Origin: an uncultured Alphaproteobacteria bacterium
GTDB lineage: Bacteria; Pseudomonadota; Alphaproteobacteria; HIMB59; GCA-002718135
Length of the DNA: 64,000 nucleotides
Assembly (NCBI GenBank): GCA_902620285.1
Contig: CACNHT010000001.1
Span: forward strand, 1 to 64,000
Reading direction: 5' to 3'
The position numbers were made by a program, and so were the translations under genes. Positions within the stretch are counted from its first letter, which is position 1. Every line of letters begins with the position of its first letter. The notes under the pieces were generated by a model, which saw only the letters and a program-made list of their open reading frames with translations, had not been told where the DNA came from and did no database searches. Of this stretch, positions 1 through 10,700 are shown one piece after another.

Positions 1-1440
<1,440 letters not shown>

Positions 1441-1459
1441 AAATAATTTAAATTAATTT

Positions 1460-1489
1460 AAAAGTGGAACTTAAAGTTCCACTTTTTTT
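1460..1489 (+). terminator. Rho-independent terminator after katG
   Basis: An 11 bp perfect stem AAAAGTGGAAC / GTTCCACTTTT with a 5 nt TTAAA loop runs into a T tract. It lies 20 bases after the katG stop and touches the stop codon of the convergent SnoaL-like gene. It probably ends katG transcription and may work in both directions, though the T-run on the minus strand is weaker. Confidence 0.85.
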
Positions 1490-1808
1490 ATTTTGGCATA
1501 TTGGTTGCACCAGTTTCTAATGAAATTATTTTACCATCTTTATATTTGTATACTGCCATCACAGCTTGGGTGTTACCGTCTTTGAAAGTAACGAAAGAGT
1601 GATGTATCCCAATCTCGTCATTTTCATATACAATTCTAGACTTATCATCATTAATGTCGTCACTCATAGCCCAGCCTATAACGTCAGACTTTGATAAAAC
1701 ATTACCACTAGAATGCATTGTAAATTTGAAATCATCATGGATAATTTCATTCATTCCTGCTTCATCTTTTTCATTAAATACCTTCATGTATTTTTCTAGT
1801 ATTGACAT
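1488..1808 (-). CDS. SnoaL/NTF2-like small protein
   Basis: A 106-residue protein with the pattern of the NTF2-like/SnoaL alpha+beta barrel. The N-terminal helix (KYMKVFNEKDEAGMNEIIHDDFKFTMHSSG) matches the usual opening of this superfamily, and the strands after it (IGIHHSFVTFKDGNTQAVMAVYKYKDGKI) resemble the barrel sheet. It has no signal peptide. A good ribosome site, AGGAG, precedes the ATG. Members range from small-molecule isomerases to non-enzymatic binding proteins, so no substrate can be given. It converges on katG and is followed on its own strand by the nucleoside transporter operon, but nothing ties it functionally to either. Confidence 0.7.
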   Translation of the reverse strand: MSILEKYMKVFNEKDEAGMNEIIHDDFKFTMHSSGNVLSKSDVIGWAMSDDINDDKSRIVYENDEIGIHHSFVTFKDGNTQAVMAVYKYKDGKIISLETGATNMPK

Positions 1809-1863
1809 ATTTTCTCCTAGTATCAGTATTTTATATAGGAATTTATTTTAAATAAGTATTTAA

Positions 1864-2835
1864 TTATCTTTCTTTAATGTAAGGTTGTCCAATAGCATTA
1901 GGTGCAATTGCTTTACCTACAAAACCAGCAAGCAATACTACTGTTAGTATATATGGAAGTGCTTGTATTAATTGAACTGGTATTTCGCCAATTGCAGGTA
2001 GCTCAACACCTTGAAGTCTGATCTGAAGAGCGTCTGTAAATCCAAAGAGCAAGCAAGCAATTAAAGCTGTTTTAGGATGCCATTTTCCAAAGATCATTGC
2101 TGCTAATGCTAAGTATCCTCTTCCCGCTGACATTTCTCTAAAGAAATTTGCATTAACGGCAGTTGATAAATGAGCTCCCGCAAAAGCAATTAAAACTCCA
2201 TTGATTGCTAGTGCTTTATATCTCATAGTAAACACATTGATACCAGCAGTATCTACTGCACTTGGATTTTCTCCGACTGCTCTTAGACGCAAACCAAAAC
2301 TAGTTTTAAATACTATCCAAAAAACTAGTGGGACAGAAAGATATGCTAGATAAACAAAAACATAATGACCACTTAATATATCACTATAAAGTGTTCCAAT
2401 AACCGGAATATCTCTCAGTGCATCAGCAAAAGGAAGATGAATTTCTAAAAAACGCTGATCTTCATTTAATGTTGGCGTCAGACCCGCTTGCCCAAACCAC
2501 GCAGCTGCTAAAGCAGTTGTTAAACCAATAATTAAAATATTTATAGCAACACATGATACTACTTGATCACCTTTGTGCGTTACCGAAGCAAATCCATGTA
2601 ACATTGATAAACACACACATACAATTATAGCTAATAATAAACCTAACCACGGGTTACCTAAATAGTACGATCCAACGGCTGCTACAAATGCGGCCATAAG
2701 CATTTTACCTTCTAAGCTAAAATCTATTACCCCAGATCTTTCAGCAAATATACCAGCCATTGCTGCAAAAACTAAAGGTGTAGATATTCTTAAAGTAGAA
2801 TTAATTAAAGAAGCAATATCAGATAAAAATTCCAT
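1864..2835 (-). CDS. BMP-type nucleoside ABC transporter, permease 2
   Basis: Inner-membrane permease of 323 residues in the BPD_transp_2 family (NupQ/YufQ/RbsC-like), with eight or more hydrophobic segments. Recognisable stretches are MAAFVAAVGSYYLGNPWLGLLLAI, AVGENPSAVDTAGINVFTMRYKALAING and the AHLSTAVNANFFREMSAGRGYLALAAMIFGKWHP block typical of nucleoside or purine permeases. It is the last gene of the BMP-ATPase-permease-permease operon. Its ATG overlaps the stop of the upstream permease by one base (TAATG), implying translational coupling. Both permeases probably form a heterodimeric channel. The exact substrate (purine nucleoside, deoxyribose or other) cannot be read from sequence. Confidence 0.9.
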   Translation of the reverse strand: MEFLSDIASLINSTLRISTPLVFAAMAGIFAERSGVIDFSLEGKMLMAAFVAAVGSYYLGNPWLGLLLAIIVCVCLSMLHGFASVTHKGDQVVSCVAINILIIGLTTALAAAWFGQAGLTPTLNEDQRFLEIHLPFADALRDIPVIGTLYSDILSGHYVFVYLAYLSVPLVFWIVFKTSFGLRLRAVGENPSAVDTAGINVFTMRYKALAINGVLIAFAGAHLSTAVNANFFREMSAGRGYLALAAMIFGKWHPKTALIACLLFGFTDALQIRLQGVELPAIGEIPVQLIQALPYILTVVLLAGFVGKAIAPNAIGQPYIKER

Positions 2836-3956
2836 TACACATTTACCTCTCTATTAAGTCTTCTAACAAAAAAACTTTCTATTTGTGGTCTAAAAAGATT
2901 TTCTAATGCACCACTAAATAATATTATTAATCCCTGGACAGCAACAAACATGTATCTTGTTATGTTTGGCATTTCGAAGGTAACTTCTGATCCTCCTTGG
3001 TATAAAATTCCAAATAAAAATGCTGCTGGTAAAATACCAATCGGATGATTTCTGCCCATTAATGCAACTGCAATTCCTGTGAATCCATATCCTGCTGGAA
3101 AGCCTGCTTGAATTTTATGACTTACACCAAGAATTTCATTGACGCCAAGTAGACCTGCTAAACCTCCAGAAATACACATCGCGATGATAATATTTTTATG
3201 CGGTGATATTCCTGCATATATTGCTGCTTGAGTATTGTGTCCTACTGCTCGCATTTCATAACCCCATTTAGTTTTCCAAACTAAAAACCAAACAAAAAAT
3301 AATGATGCAATTGCTAATAAAAAAGTCAGATTAAGTGGTGAATATCTTATTTTTATTCCAAGTATTCCAGAGAATGCTTCAAAGCTCGGTAACCAGATTT
3401 CTTCTGGAAGCTTTACTGTATGAGGTGCCATTTGATTTGTATCTCTAATCACATCTACAAGTAAGAAAATCATTAAAGATGAAGCGATAAAATTAAACAT
3501 TATTGTTGTAATAACAACATGACTTCCTCTTTTTGATTGAAGATAAGCAGGTATGTAAGCCCATGCTGCACCAAATAAAAATGCACCAAAGATTGCCAAA
3601 AGCCAAACGATTGGAACAGGAAGAAAACTTAAATTTATTGCTACTAAAAAAACACCAAGACCACCTATATACGCTTGTCCTTCCCCACCGATATTAAAAA
3701 GTCTGCAATGAAAAGCTACAGCAAAAGCTAGCCCAGTAAAAATAAAATTTGTTGTGTAATAAAGTGTATAAGCAAATCCTTGGATATAACCAAATGATCC
3801 ATAAATAATTAACTTAACAGCTTCTATTGGATTTTCACCTGCAATAAAAACAAAAAGTCCTGAAACTAATAACGCTAATGTTAAGTTTACTAATGGAACA
3901 ATAACATTAGATACCCACCATGGAACTTTTGACTTATCGACTACAATATTACTCAT
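2835..3956 (-). CDS. BMP-type nucleoside ABC transporter, permease 1
   Basis: Inner-membrane permease of 373 residues, NupP/YufP-like branch of BPD_transp_2. It is longer than its partner, as is usual for the first permease in these systems. Many hydrophobic helices are visible, plus the conserved block FNIGGEGQAYIGGLG after the third helix and VGHNTQAAIYAGISPHKNIIIAMCISGGLAGLLGVNEI, followed by GYGFTGIAVALMGRNHPIGI. Its start overlaps the ATPase stop by one base (TAATG) and its stop overlaps the next permease start in the same way, so three genes are chained by 1 nt overlaps. Confidence 0.9.
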   Translation of the reverse strand: MSNIVVDKSKVPWWVSNVIVPLVNLTLALLVSGLFVFIAGENPIEAVKLIIYGSFGYIQGFAYTLYYTTNFIFTGLAFAVAFHCRLFNIGGEGQAYIGGLGVFLVAINLSFLPVPIVWLLAIFGAFLFGAAWAYIPAYLQSKRGSHVVITTIMFNFIASSLMIFLLVDVIRDTNQMAPHTVKLPEEIWLPSFEAFSGILGIKIRYSPLNLTFLLAIASLFFVWFLVWKTKWGYEMRAVGHNTQAAIYAGISPHKNIIIAMCISGGLAGLLGVNEILGVSHKIQAGFPAGYGFTGIAVALMGRNHPIGILPAAFLFGILYQGGSEVTFEMPNITRYMFVAVQGLIILFSGALENLFRPQIESFFVRRLNREVNV

Positions 3957-5476
3957 TATGCAACACCAGCCATTAGCAATCCCAGCTCACGATCAGTAAC
4001 ATTTTTATTTTCCTTTTCTCCAACAATTTTTCCATCAAACATAACGATTATTCTGTCAGATAAGGATAAGATTTCATCTAACTCAACTGATGCTAATAGT
4101 ATTGCTGCACCTTTATCTCTCATATCAATAAGACGTTGATGAATAAACTCGATTGCTCCAATATCTACACCTCTTGTTGGCTGCCCCACTAAAAGAATTT
4201 TTGGATTTTCATTAAGCTCTCTACTCAAAATAATTTTTTGTTGATTACCTCCTGAAAAATTAGATGTTATTAAGTTTGGAGAATTAGGTCGAACATCATA
4301 TTCTTGCATAACCTTATTTGAATATTCAGTAATTTCTTTATTGTTCAAAATTGCAGATTTTGAATATGGCTCTTGATCATGATAACCAAAAATTAAATTT
4401 TCATGAGCCTTGAAATCACTTATTAAACCCATTCTTTGCCTGTCTTCAGGTACATGCGCTAAACCTTTTTCTTTAAGCATTCTTGGGTTTAGGAAATTAT
4501 TCTGATCAGAAATTTTTTCACCAAATAATTCAATACTTCCAGACTCTACTTTTCTAATTCCTGAAAGTGCTTCTAATAATTCAGTTTGTCCATTACCAGT
4601 TACACCAGCAATACCCAGAATTTCTCCTGAACATATTTCTAGGTTTACATCTTTTACACGCGTTACATCTAGATCGTCTTTGACTGAAAGATTATTAACT
4701 TTGAATATGGTTTCCCCTTTTTTTATTTCTTTTTTATCAACTCTAAGTAAGACACTTCTTCCAACCATCATTTCAGCTAGTTGTTCTTTGCTTGTATCTT
4801 CAGTTTTTGTATGCCCAACCATTTCACCTTGACGCATCACTGATACTTCGCTTGTTAAATCCATTATTTCAATTAATTTATGTGTAATTAATACTATGGT
4901 TTTACCTTCATCTTTTAATGAACGAAGAATTTTAAATAACTCATCAACTTCTTGAGGTGTAAGAACTCCTGTTGGCTCATCAAGAATTAAAATTTCTGCT
5001 CCTCTGTATAAAGATTTTAATATTTCCACTCTTTGACGAAAACCTACAGATAAATCTGAAATAGTGGCATCAAGATCAATATTAAAATTATATGTTTGAC
5101 ATAATTTTTCTAAATCTTCTTTTGCCTTTTGTAATTTTTCTCCAAATACTGTTTCACCTTCAAAACCAAGAATTATATTTTCTAGCACAGTAAAGTTTTC
5201 TACCAACATAAAATGTTGGTGAACCATTCCAATGCCGTTTATTATTGAATCTCTTGGTGATCTTAAATTAATTTCTTTTCCATTAATCTTAATTGAACCC
5301 GAATTAGCTTGGTAAAGACCAAAAACTATACTCATCAAAGTAGATTTACCTGCTCCGTTTTCTCCAATTATGCCGTGAATTGTTCCTTTATTTATTTTGA
5401 GATTAATATTTTTGTTGGCCTGAACATGACCAAATGATTTATTTATATCCGTTAATTCTAAGATAGGTGAGACCAT
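3956..5476 (-). CDS. BMP-type nucleoside ABC transporter, duplicated ATPase
   Basis: A 506-residue ATPase with two ABC cassettes in tandem, as in NupO, RbsA and MglA. Cassette 1 has Walker A GENGAGKST near residue 38, signature LSVGFRQRVEI and Walker B ILILDEPTGVL. Cassette 2 has the usual degenerate Walker A (GVTGNGQTELLE near residue 290) and the signature FSGGNQQKIILSREL, followed by PKILLVGQPTRGVDIGA. It energises uptake through the two permeases encoded downstream. No Shine-Dalgarno sequence is visible; the start codon lies at the foot of a possible stem with the BMP-gene 3' untranslated region (see separate entry). Confidence 0.93.
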   Translation of the reverse strand: MVSPILELTDINKSFGHVQANKNINLKINKGTIHGIIGENGAGKSTLMSIVFGLYQANSGSIKINGKEINLRSPRDSIINGIGMVHQHFMLVENFTVLENIILGFEGETVFGEKLQKAKEDLEKLCQTYNFNIDLDATISDLSVGFRQRVEILKSLYRGAEILILDEPTGVLTPQEVDELFKILRSLKDEGKTIVLITHKLIEIMDLTSEVSVMRQGEMVGHTKTEDTSKEQLAEMMVGRSVLLRVDKKEIKKGETIFKVNNLSVKDDLDVTRVKDVNLEICSGEILGIAGVTGNGQTELLEALSGIRKVESGSIELFGEKISDQNNFLNPRMLKEKGLAHVPEDRQRMGLISDFKAHENLIFGYHDQEPYSKSAILNNKEITEYSNKVMQEYDVRPNSPNLITSNFSGGNQQKIILSRELNENPKILLVGQPTRGVDIGAIEFIHQRLIDMRDKGAAILLASVELDEILSLSDRIIVMFDGKIVGEKENKNVTDRELGLLMAGVA

Positions 5477-5507
5477 AAATTATTTATTAATCTTTGGTCT
5501 CACCAAA
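5466..5507 (-). promoter_or_regulatory. inverted repeat spanning the ATPase start codon
   Basis: On the minus-strand transcript GGTGAGACC (5504-5496) is exactly complementary to GGTCTCACC (5474-5466), with 21 nt between. The second arm starts at the G of the ATPase ATG and covers its first codons. The first arm can instead form a small local hairpin, TTTGGT-gag-ACCAAA (5507-5493). These two structures exclude each other. Inference: the stem could limit ATPase translation, or protect the 3' end of the binding-protein message so that more BMP than ATPase is made. No factor or ligand is evident. Confidence 0.4.
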
Positions 5508-5522
5508 TATTTATTTTAGTAT

Positions 5523-6500
5523 CTACTCTTGTGACCAGTCAGCAACAACTAGAGCACCGCTCGCAATGTCTGCGGCAGCAGCATCTGCGGCAGCAGCCAT
5601 TTCAGATGTTACCATTCCATCTTCAGTTGCATAACCAACCATTCCTTCTGAAAGACCAAGAATGTTTATGCCAGATTCAAATCTGCCTGACTCAACATTT
5701 TTAGCTTGTTCAAAAATTGTTAGATCTAATCTCTTCAACATTGATGTTAACATGTTACCTGGATGCATCCAGTTTTGATTAGAGTCAACTCCGATACCCA
5801 TAATGCCGGCGTCAGCAGCAGCTTGAAGAACACCAATACCTGTTCCACCAGCAGCTTGGTATACAACATCAGCACCACCATCAATTTGAGCTTTTGTTAA
5901 TTCTGCACCTTTTGTTGGGTTATTCCATGCCTCGTTTGTAGTTCCAGTCATATTAGCTAAAACAGTTATATCTGGATTTACATATTGTGCACCTTGCTCA
6001 TAACCACCTTGGAATTTTCTAATCAGAGGAATATCCATTCCACCAACGAAACCTATTGTTCCACTTTTAGAAGCCATAGCAGCCATCATTCCAACTAAGA
6101 AAGAACCTTCATGTTCTTTATAACAAGCTTGATAAATATTATTGTTTGGATCGTCTAACCAACAAACATCAACTGCAACAAATTTTATATCTGGGTAATC
6201 AGCTGAAACTGCTGCAACTGCATCAGCTTGAGCAAATCCCATTCCTACGATCATTGTTGCTCCTCTATCAGCAATCTTGCGCATACCCTGCTCGATCTGA
6301 TTGTCGTTTGCAGATTCAAACTCAATCATACCCCAGCCAAGTTCATTAACAACTCTTTCAGCTGTATTGAATGCTAACTCGTTAAATGATTTGTCAAATT
6401 TTCCACCAGAGTCATAAACAACTCCTATTGTGTTTGCAAACGCACTTGAAGAGAAGACAAGAGCGAAAGAAACTGTAAAAATACTTAAAATTTTCTTCAT
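5523..6500 (-). CDS. BMP-family substrate-binding lipoprotein/periplasmic protein
   Basis: Periplasmic binding protein of 325 residues in the BMP (Bmp/Med/PnrA) family that captures nucleoside-like ligands for the downstream ABC transporter. It has an N-terminal signal peptide MKKILSIFTVSFALVFSSSAFA ending in an AFA cleavage site, so it is probably soluble rather than lipidated. The mature part opens with TIGVVYDSGGKFDKSFNELAFN, the classical family motif (GxxDxSFN). DVVYQAAGGTGIGVLQAA and GIGVDSNQNW are also family motifs. An AAGGGGG-like ribosome site lies upstream. It is the first and probably most expressed gene of the operon; upp lies just upstream, consistent with nucleobase/nucleoside salvage. 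Confidence 0.93.
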   Translation of the reverse strand: MKKILSIFTVSFALVFSSSAFANTIGVVYDSGGKFDKSFNELAFNTAERVVNELGWGMIEFESANDNQIEQGMRKIADRGATMIVGMGFAQADAVAAVSADYPDIKFVAVDVCWLDDPNNNIYQACYKEHEGSFLVGMMAAMASKSGTIGFVGGMDIPLIRKFQGGYEQGAQYVNPDITVLANMTGTTNEAWNNPTKGAELTKAQIDGGADVVYQAAGGTGIGVLQAAADAGIMGIGVDSNQNWMHPGNMLTSMLKRLDLTIFEQAKNVESGRFESGINILGLSEGMVGYATEDGMVTSEMAAAADAAAADIASGALVVADWSQE

Positions 6501-6524
6501 ACCAAAAATCCCCCTTAAATATGA

Positions 6525-6530
6525 ATTATA
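6525..6530 (-). promoter_or_regulatory. possible -10 box of the BMP transporter operon
   Basis: On the minus strand the exact hexamer TATAAT lies 25 nt upstream of the BMP gene ATG. No convincing TTGACA-like -35 is found 16-18 bases further upstream. The region behind it holds two direct copies of TTATGGATAA (6583-6592 and 6606-6615, 23 bp apart), which could be operator half-sites. In so AT-rich a sequence a single hexamer is weak evidence. Confidence 0.3.
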
Positions 6531-6617
6531 GATATCCCATTGATAACATTTTCTTGATAAAAAAATGCATTAAAAAATGAGATTATGGATAAATAATAGG
6601 ATTTTTTATGGATAACT

Positions 6618-7238
6618 TCAAGTACCCATATACCTATCGCCTGCGTCACCTAAGCCCGGTACAATGAACTTATTTTTATTCAATTTGGCATCAATGTTGC
6701 AAGTAAATATATGAATGCCTTTTTGCTTTTTTTGAATATTTTTAATGCCCTCAGGAGCAGCTAGCAAAGACACTAAAAATATATCTTTAATACTAACGCC
6801 TTTGTTTTTTATTAAATTGATTGCAGCAATTGAAGAATTACCTGTGGCCAACATTGGATCTAGAATTAAAACTTTTTTATTTTTAACTCTTGGAAGTTTA
6901 AAGAGATATTCTACAGGCTCATAAGTTTGTTCGTCGCGATATAAACCTATGTGACCTTTTTCAGCTTCCGGTAAAAATTTTGCAAACCCCTCAAGTAACC
7001 CTAAACCAGCACGTAAAATAGGGACCAAAATTATGGGTTGACCCAAGACTGTACCACTCATTTTTTTTAGAGGTGTTTCAATTTTTTGTTTTTTAAAGGG
7101 AACGTATTTAAGAACATCAGAAGCAATGAGGTAGCTTATTTCATTCATAGTTTGTCTAAAAACAGTATTTGATGTTTTTTTATTTCGTAAAATTGTTAGT
7201 TTGTATTGAACGAATGGTGATTTAATTACTGTAATCAT
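6618..7238 (-). CDS. upp: uracil phosphoribosyltransferase
   Basis: Cytosolic pyrimidine salvage enzyme making UMP from uracil and PRPP; 206 residues, the normal size. The N-terminal block PILRAGLGLLEGF is diagnostic of UPRTases, and the PRPP-binding loop is VLILDPMLATGNSSIAAI. The C-terminal uracil-binding motif GLGDAGDRYMGT is intact. The neighbouring nucleoside-type transporter operon lies downstream on the same strand after 117 bases. A shared role in scavenging nucleosides and bases is a reasonable inference. The gene starts 20 bases from the divergent lipoprotein gene, so the promoters must overlap. Confidence 0.95.
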   Translation of the reverse strand: MITVIKSPFVQYKLTILRNKKTSNTVFRQTMNEISYLIASDVLKYVPFKKQKIETPLKKMSGTVLGQPIILVPILRAGLGLLEGFAKFLPEAEKGHIGLYRDEQTYEPVEYLFKLPRVKNKKVLILDPMLATGNSSIAAINLIKNKGVSIKDIFLVSLLAAPEGIKNIQKKQKGIHIFTCNIDAKLNKNKFIVPGLGDAGDRYMGT

Positions 7239-7273
7239 ATGCGATTACATATATAGAAATGCCACTAAGAGCA

Positions 7274-7759
7274 ATGCGGTTATCAATTTATTTTTTAACA
7301 TTAGTGTTTTTATCTAGCTGTACGACTATTGAGGTTGGAAGAGAGGTTGTTAAAGTTGGGGCGGTTGTAAAAGACAAAGTTGAGGAAACTATTACAAAAA
7401 AAGAGCCAGAAATTATTGAAGATAAAACTATTGTTGAAGAACAACAAATTATCACTGAAGAAAAAGAAGAGGAAAAAACTATAGTTAAGGAGCAGCAAAA
7501 AATTGCAGAAATAAATTTCATGGGAAAACAAGTTGCTGAGATAAAACAAAAATTAGGGCAGCCTAATTTAGCACGATCTGATGGCTCGGTGCATATGATG
7601 CGATATGATAGTAGTTCATGTAGGTTGTTTATCTTCTTTAATATAAACTCAAATATTAAGAGAGTAGAATATTTTGAATTTCGAGACTCTTTAGGAGAGC
7701 TTATAAATACAAAGAACTCGATAGAAGAATGTTATAAAGAATACGACTTTACTAGCTAA
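7274..7759 (+). CDS. small lipoprotein with SmpA/BamE-like C-terminal domain
   Basis: Predicted outer-membrane or periplasmic lipoprotein of about 161 residues. A short signal MRLSIYFLTLVFLSSC ends in a lipobox (LSSC). Then comes a Glu/Lys-rich linker of near-repeats (EKEEEKTIVKEQQKI, EDKTIVEEQQII), probably an extended coil. The C-terminal 70 residues (FMGKQVAEIKQKLGQPNLARSDGSVHMMRYDSSSCRLFIFF) follow the pattern of an alphaproteobacterial lipoprotein family related to SmpA/OmlA folds. I chose the second Met because it starts the signal directly; the ORF-track start at 7259 adds five residues. It converges on pyc with an 8 nt overlap. Function unknown. Confidence 0.7.
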   Translation: MRLSIYFLTLVFLSSCTTIEVGREVVKVGAVVKDKVEETITKKEPEIIEDKTIVEEQQIITEEKEEEKTIVKEQQKIAEINFMGKQVAEIKQKLGQPNLARSDGSVHMMRYDSSSCRLFIFFNINSNIKRVEYFEFRDSLGELINTKNSIEECYKEYDFTS

Positions 7760-10700
7760 TTTCAACAAGCAAATCTTTGGTTTCCACATTATCACCAGAT
7801 GCAACATTAATTGATTTGATTGTTCCACTTTTATCAGCGTTTATTGTAGTTTCCATTTTCATAGCCTCGATCACTAGTAACTTATCACCTTTAATCACCT
7901 TACTACCTGATTGGATAAATATTTTAGCAACTTGGCCTGGCAAAGGAGATCCGACATGATCCAAATTATTATCATCTGCTTTAGCTCTTTGTGTTATATT
8001 TTTTGAAAATTCTTTATTTTCTATATCTATTGTTCTTGGTTGTCCGTTAATTTCAAAAAACACGGAGCACTTTCCATTACTATTAACTTCACTTTTTGCT
8101 AAATATCTTAAGATAAGGTTTTTTCCTTTATCAATTTCTATCGTGTATTCTTTATCTTGTTGAGGACCATAAAAAAACAATTCTGTTGAAAGAATTGATG
8201 TATCACTAAACTCCTTAAAGTGATCAACATAATCTTTAAAAACTTTTGGATACATTAAGTAAGACGCTAGATGTGTTTGATTAACTTTCATCCCAATTTC
8301 ATCTTCTAAATTTTTTGCTTCTTTATCTAAATCAACTGATTCTAAAACTTCTCCAGGTCTTTTTGTTAGAGGTTTTGTATCACCAAGAACTTTCTTTTGA
8401 AGTTCTTTCGGAAAACCTCCTTGGGGTATACCAATCTCCCCTTTAAAAAATTCGATGACTGAGGCAGGAAAAGAGATTTCTTTTTTTGGGTCTAACACAT
8501 CTTCTTTGGATAAATCATTAGCGATCATATAGAGCGCCATATCACCAACAATTTTAGAAGAAGGTGTAACTTTAACAATATCACCAAAAAGTTGGTTTAC
8601 TTCTGCATATTTATTAGCAACCATTCCCCACTTATCAGTTGTAATTCCCAATGATCTCGCTTGTTCTTTTAAATTCGTAAACTGACCACCAGGCATTTGG
8701 TGAAGATACACATCAGAGCTTCCGCCTTTGAAGTCAGTTTCAAAAGCATGATAATTTTGACGTACCTGCTCCCAATATAAAGATAGTGTTCTTATAGCCT
8801 CTTCATCAAGTTTTGGGTCTTGATGATTTTGTTTCATTATAGATACGATAGAACCAAGCGCAGGTTGTGATGTTAATCCACTCATCGAGTCAATTGCAAG
8901 ATCAACGATATCGACCTTTTCTTCTATTGCAGCGAGAACTGATGCTGAGGAAGTACCAGATGTATCGTGAGTATGAAAATGAATTGGAAGATCAGTTGTT
9001 TGTTTAATTTCGTTAACTAATTTTTTTATAGCATTAGGTTTAGCTAATCCCGCCATATCTTTAATGGCAATAATATGTGCTCCTGCTTTTTCTAAATCTT
9101 TAACAAGATCAATATAATATTTTAATGTATATTTTTTCTCATTTGGATCAGTTACATCATTTGTATAACAGATAGTTCCTTCACAAATTTTATTTTGATT
9201 GCGGACTTCATCAATTGCAACACGCATATTATCAATTAGGTTTAATGAATCAAAAACTCGGAATACATCAATTCCAGCTTCTGCTGATTGTTGAATGAAA
9301 TGTTTAACAACGTTATCTGGATAATTTTTATATCCAACAGCATTAGATCCTCTAAAGAGCATTTGTTTAAGAAGGTTAGGTGCCCTTTTATTTAATCTTG
9401 CTAATCTATCCCAAGGATCCTCTTTTAAAAAACGCATCGATGTATCGAAGGTTGCACCGCCCCAACATTCTAATGAGAACAAGTTGCTTAGATTTTCACT
9501 ATAATATTCAGCAATGTTAATAAGATCATCTGTTCTCATTCTTGTAGCAAGAAGCGATTGGTGTGCATCACGCATCGTTGTGTCAGTAATTAGGGTATAG
9601 GGTGTTTCTTTTATTTTTTTTGCAAATTTTTCTGGACCTAAAGTTTGTAAATCTTTTACATAATTATTTTTTTCACTTTTAGTTTTTGAAATAGGAATTT
9701 GAACTTCTACAGTCAAATTACTACTAACTCTTCCAGATACATCATTATGTCCATTTACAATTATGTTTCCAAGATAAGATACAATTTTTGATGCTCGATC
9801 TTTTTGCGGATTATAAGCATAGAGTTCTTTTTTAGTATCCACAAAATTGGTATTGTAATTTCCTTCAAGGAAATCTTTGTTGTTTATAAGAGACTCAAGA
9901 AATACTAAATTTGTTTTAACTCCTCTAATTCTAAATTCTCGTAAAGCCCTATCCATTCTTTTAATACAGTCGTCTTGATGCTTTGCCCAAGTTGTTACTT
10001 TTACGAGTAAAGAATCATAATACGGTGTGATGATCGAACCTGAAGAAGCATTTGCTGCATCTAGCCTCACTCCAAAACCAGCAGCTGATCGGTAAGTCAT
10101 TATCTTCCCATAATCTGGCATAAAATTATTAAGCGGATCTTCGGTAGTAACTCTACATTGAATAGCAAATCCATTTAGATGAATGTCTTCTTGTTTAGGA
10201 AGGGCTGGATGATTGCCAATTTTTTCACCTTCTGCAATTTTAATTTGAGCTTTTACAATATCAATACCAGTTACTTCTTCTGTTACTGTATGTTCAACCT
10301 GAATTCTTGGGTTAACTTCAATGAAATAAAATTCGCCAGATTTTTTATCAAACAAAAATTCAACAGTTCCTGCACCAAAGTATTTAACTTGTTTAGCAAT
10401 TTTAATAGCAGCATTACAAATTTCTTCTCGAGTTTTATTTTCAAGAAAATGTGCAGGAGCTCTTTCAATAATCTTTTGATGCCTTCTTTGAAGAGAACAA
10501 TCTCTTTCAAAAAGATGTATGATATTTCCGTGTTTGTCACCTAAAATTTGAACTTCAATGTGCGCAGCATCTTCTAAAAATTTTTCTATAAATACTTCAT
10601 CTTTTCCAAAAGCTTTAAGTGACTCACTTTGAGCAGTTGTAATTTGATCTATTAATTCATTGCTCGATCTAACAACACGCATTCCTCGACCGCCGCCACC

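Noticed and set aside
7288-7549. Two minus-strand ORFs inside the small lipoprotein gene
   Set aside because: Shadows caused by the Glu/Lys-rich repeats of the lipoprotein; Phe/Ser/Asn-rich nonsense translations.
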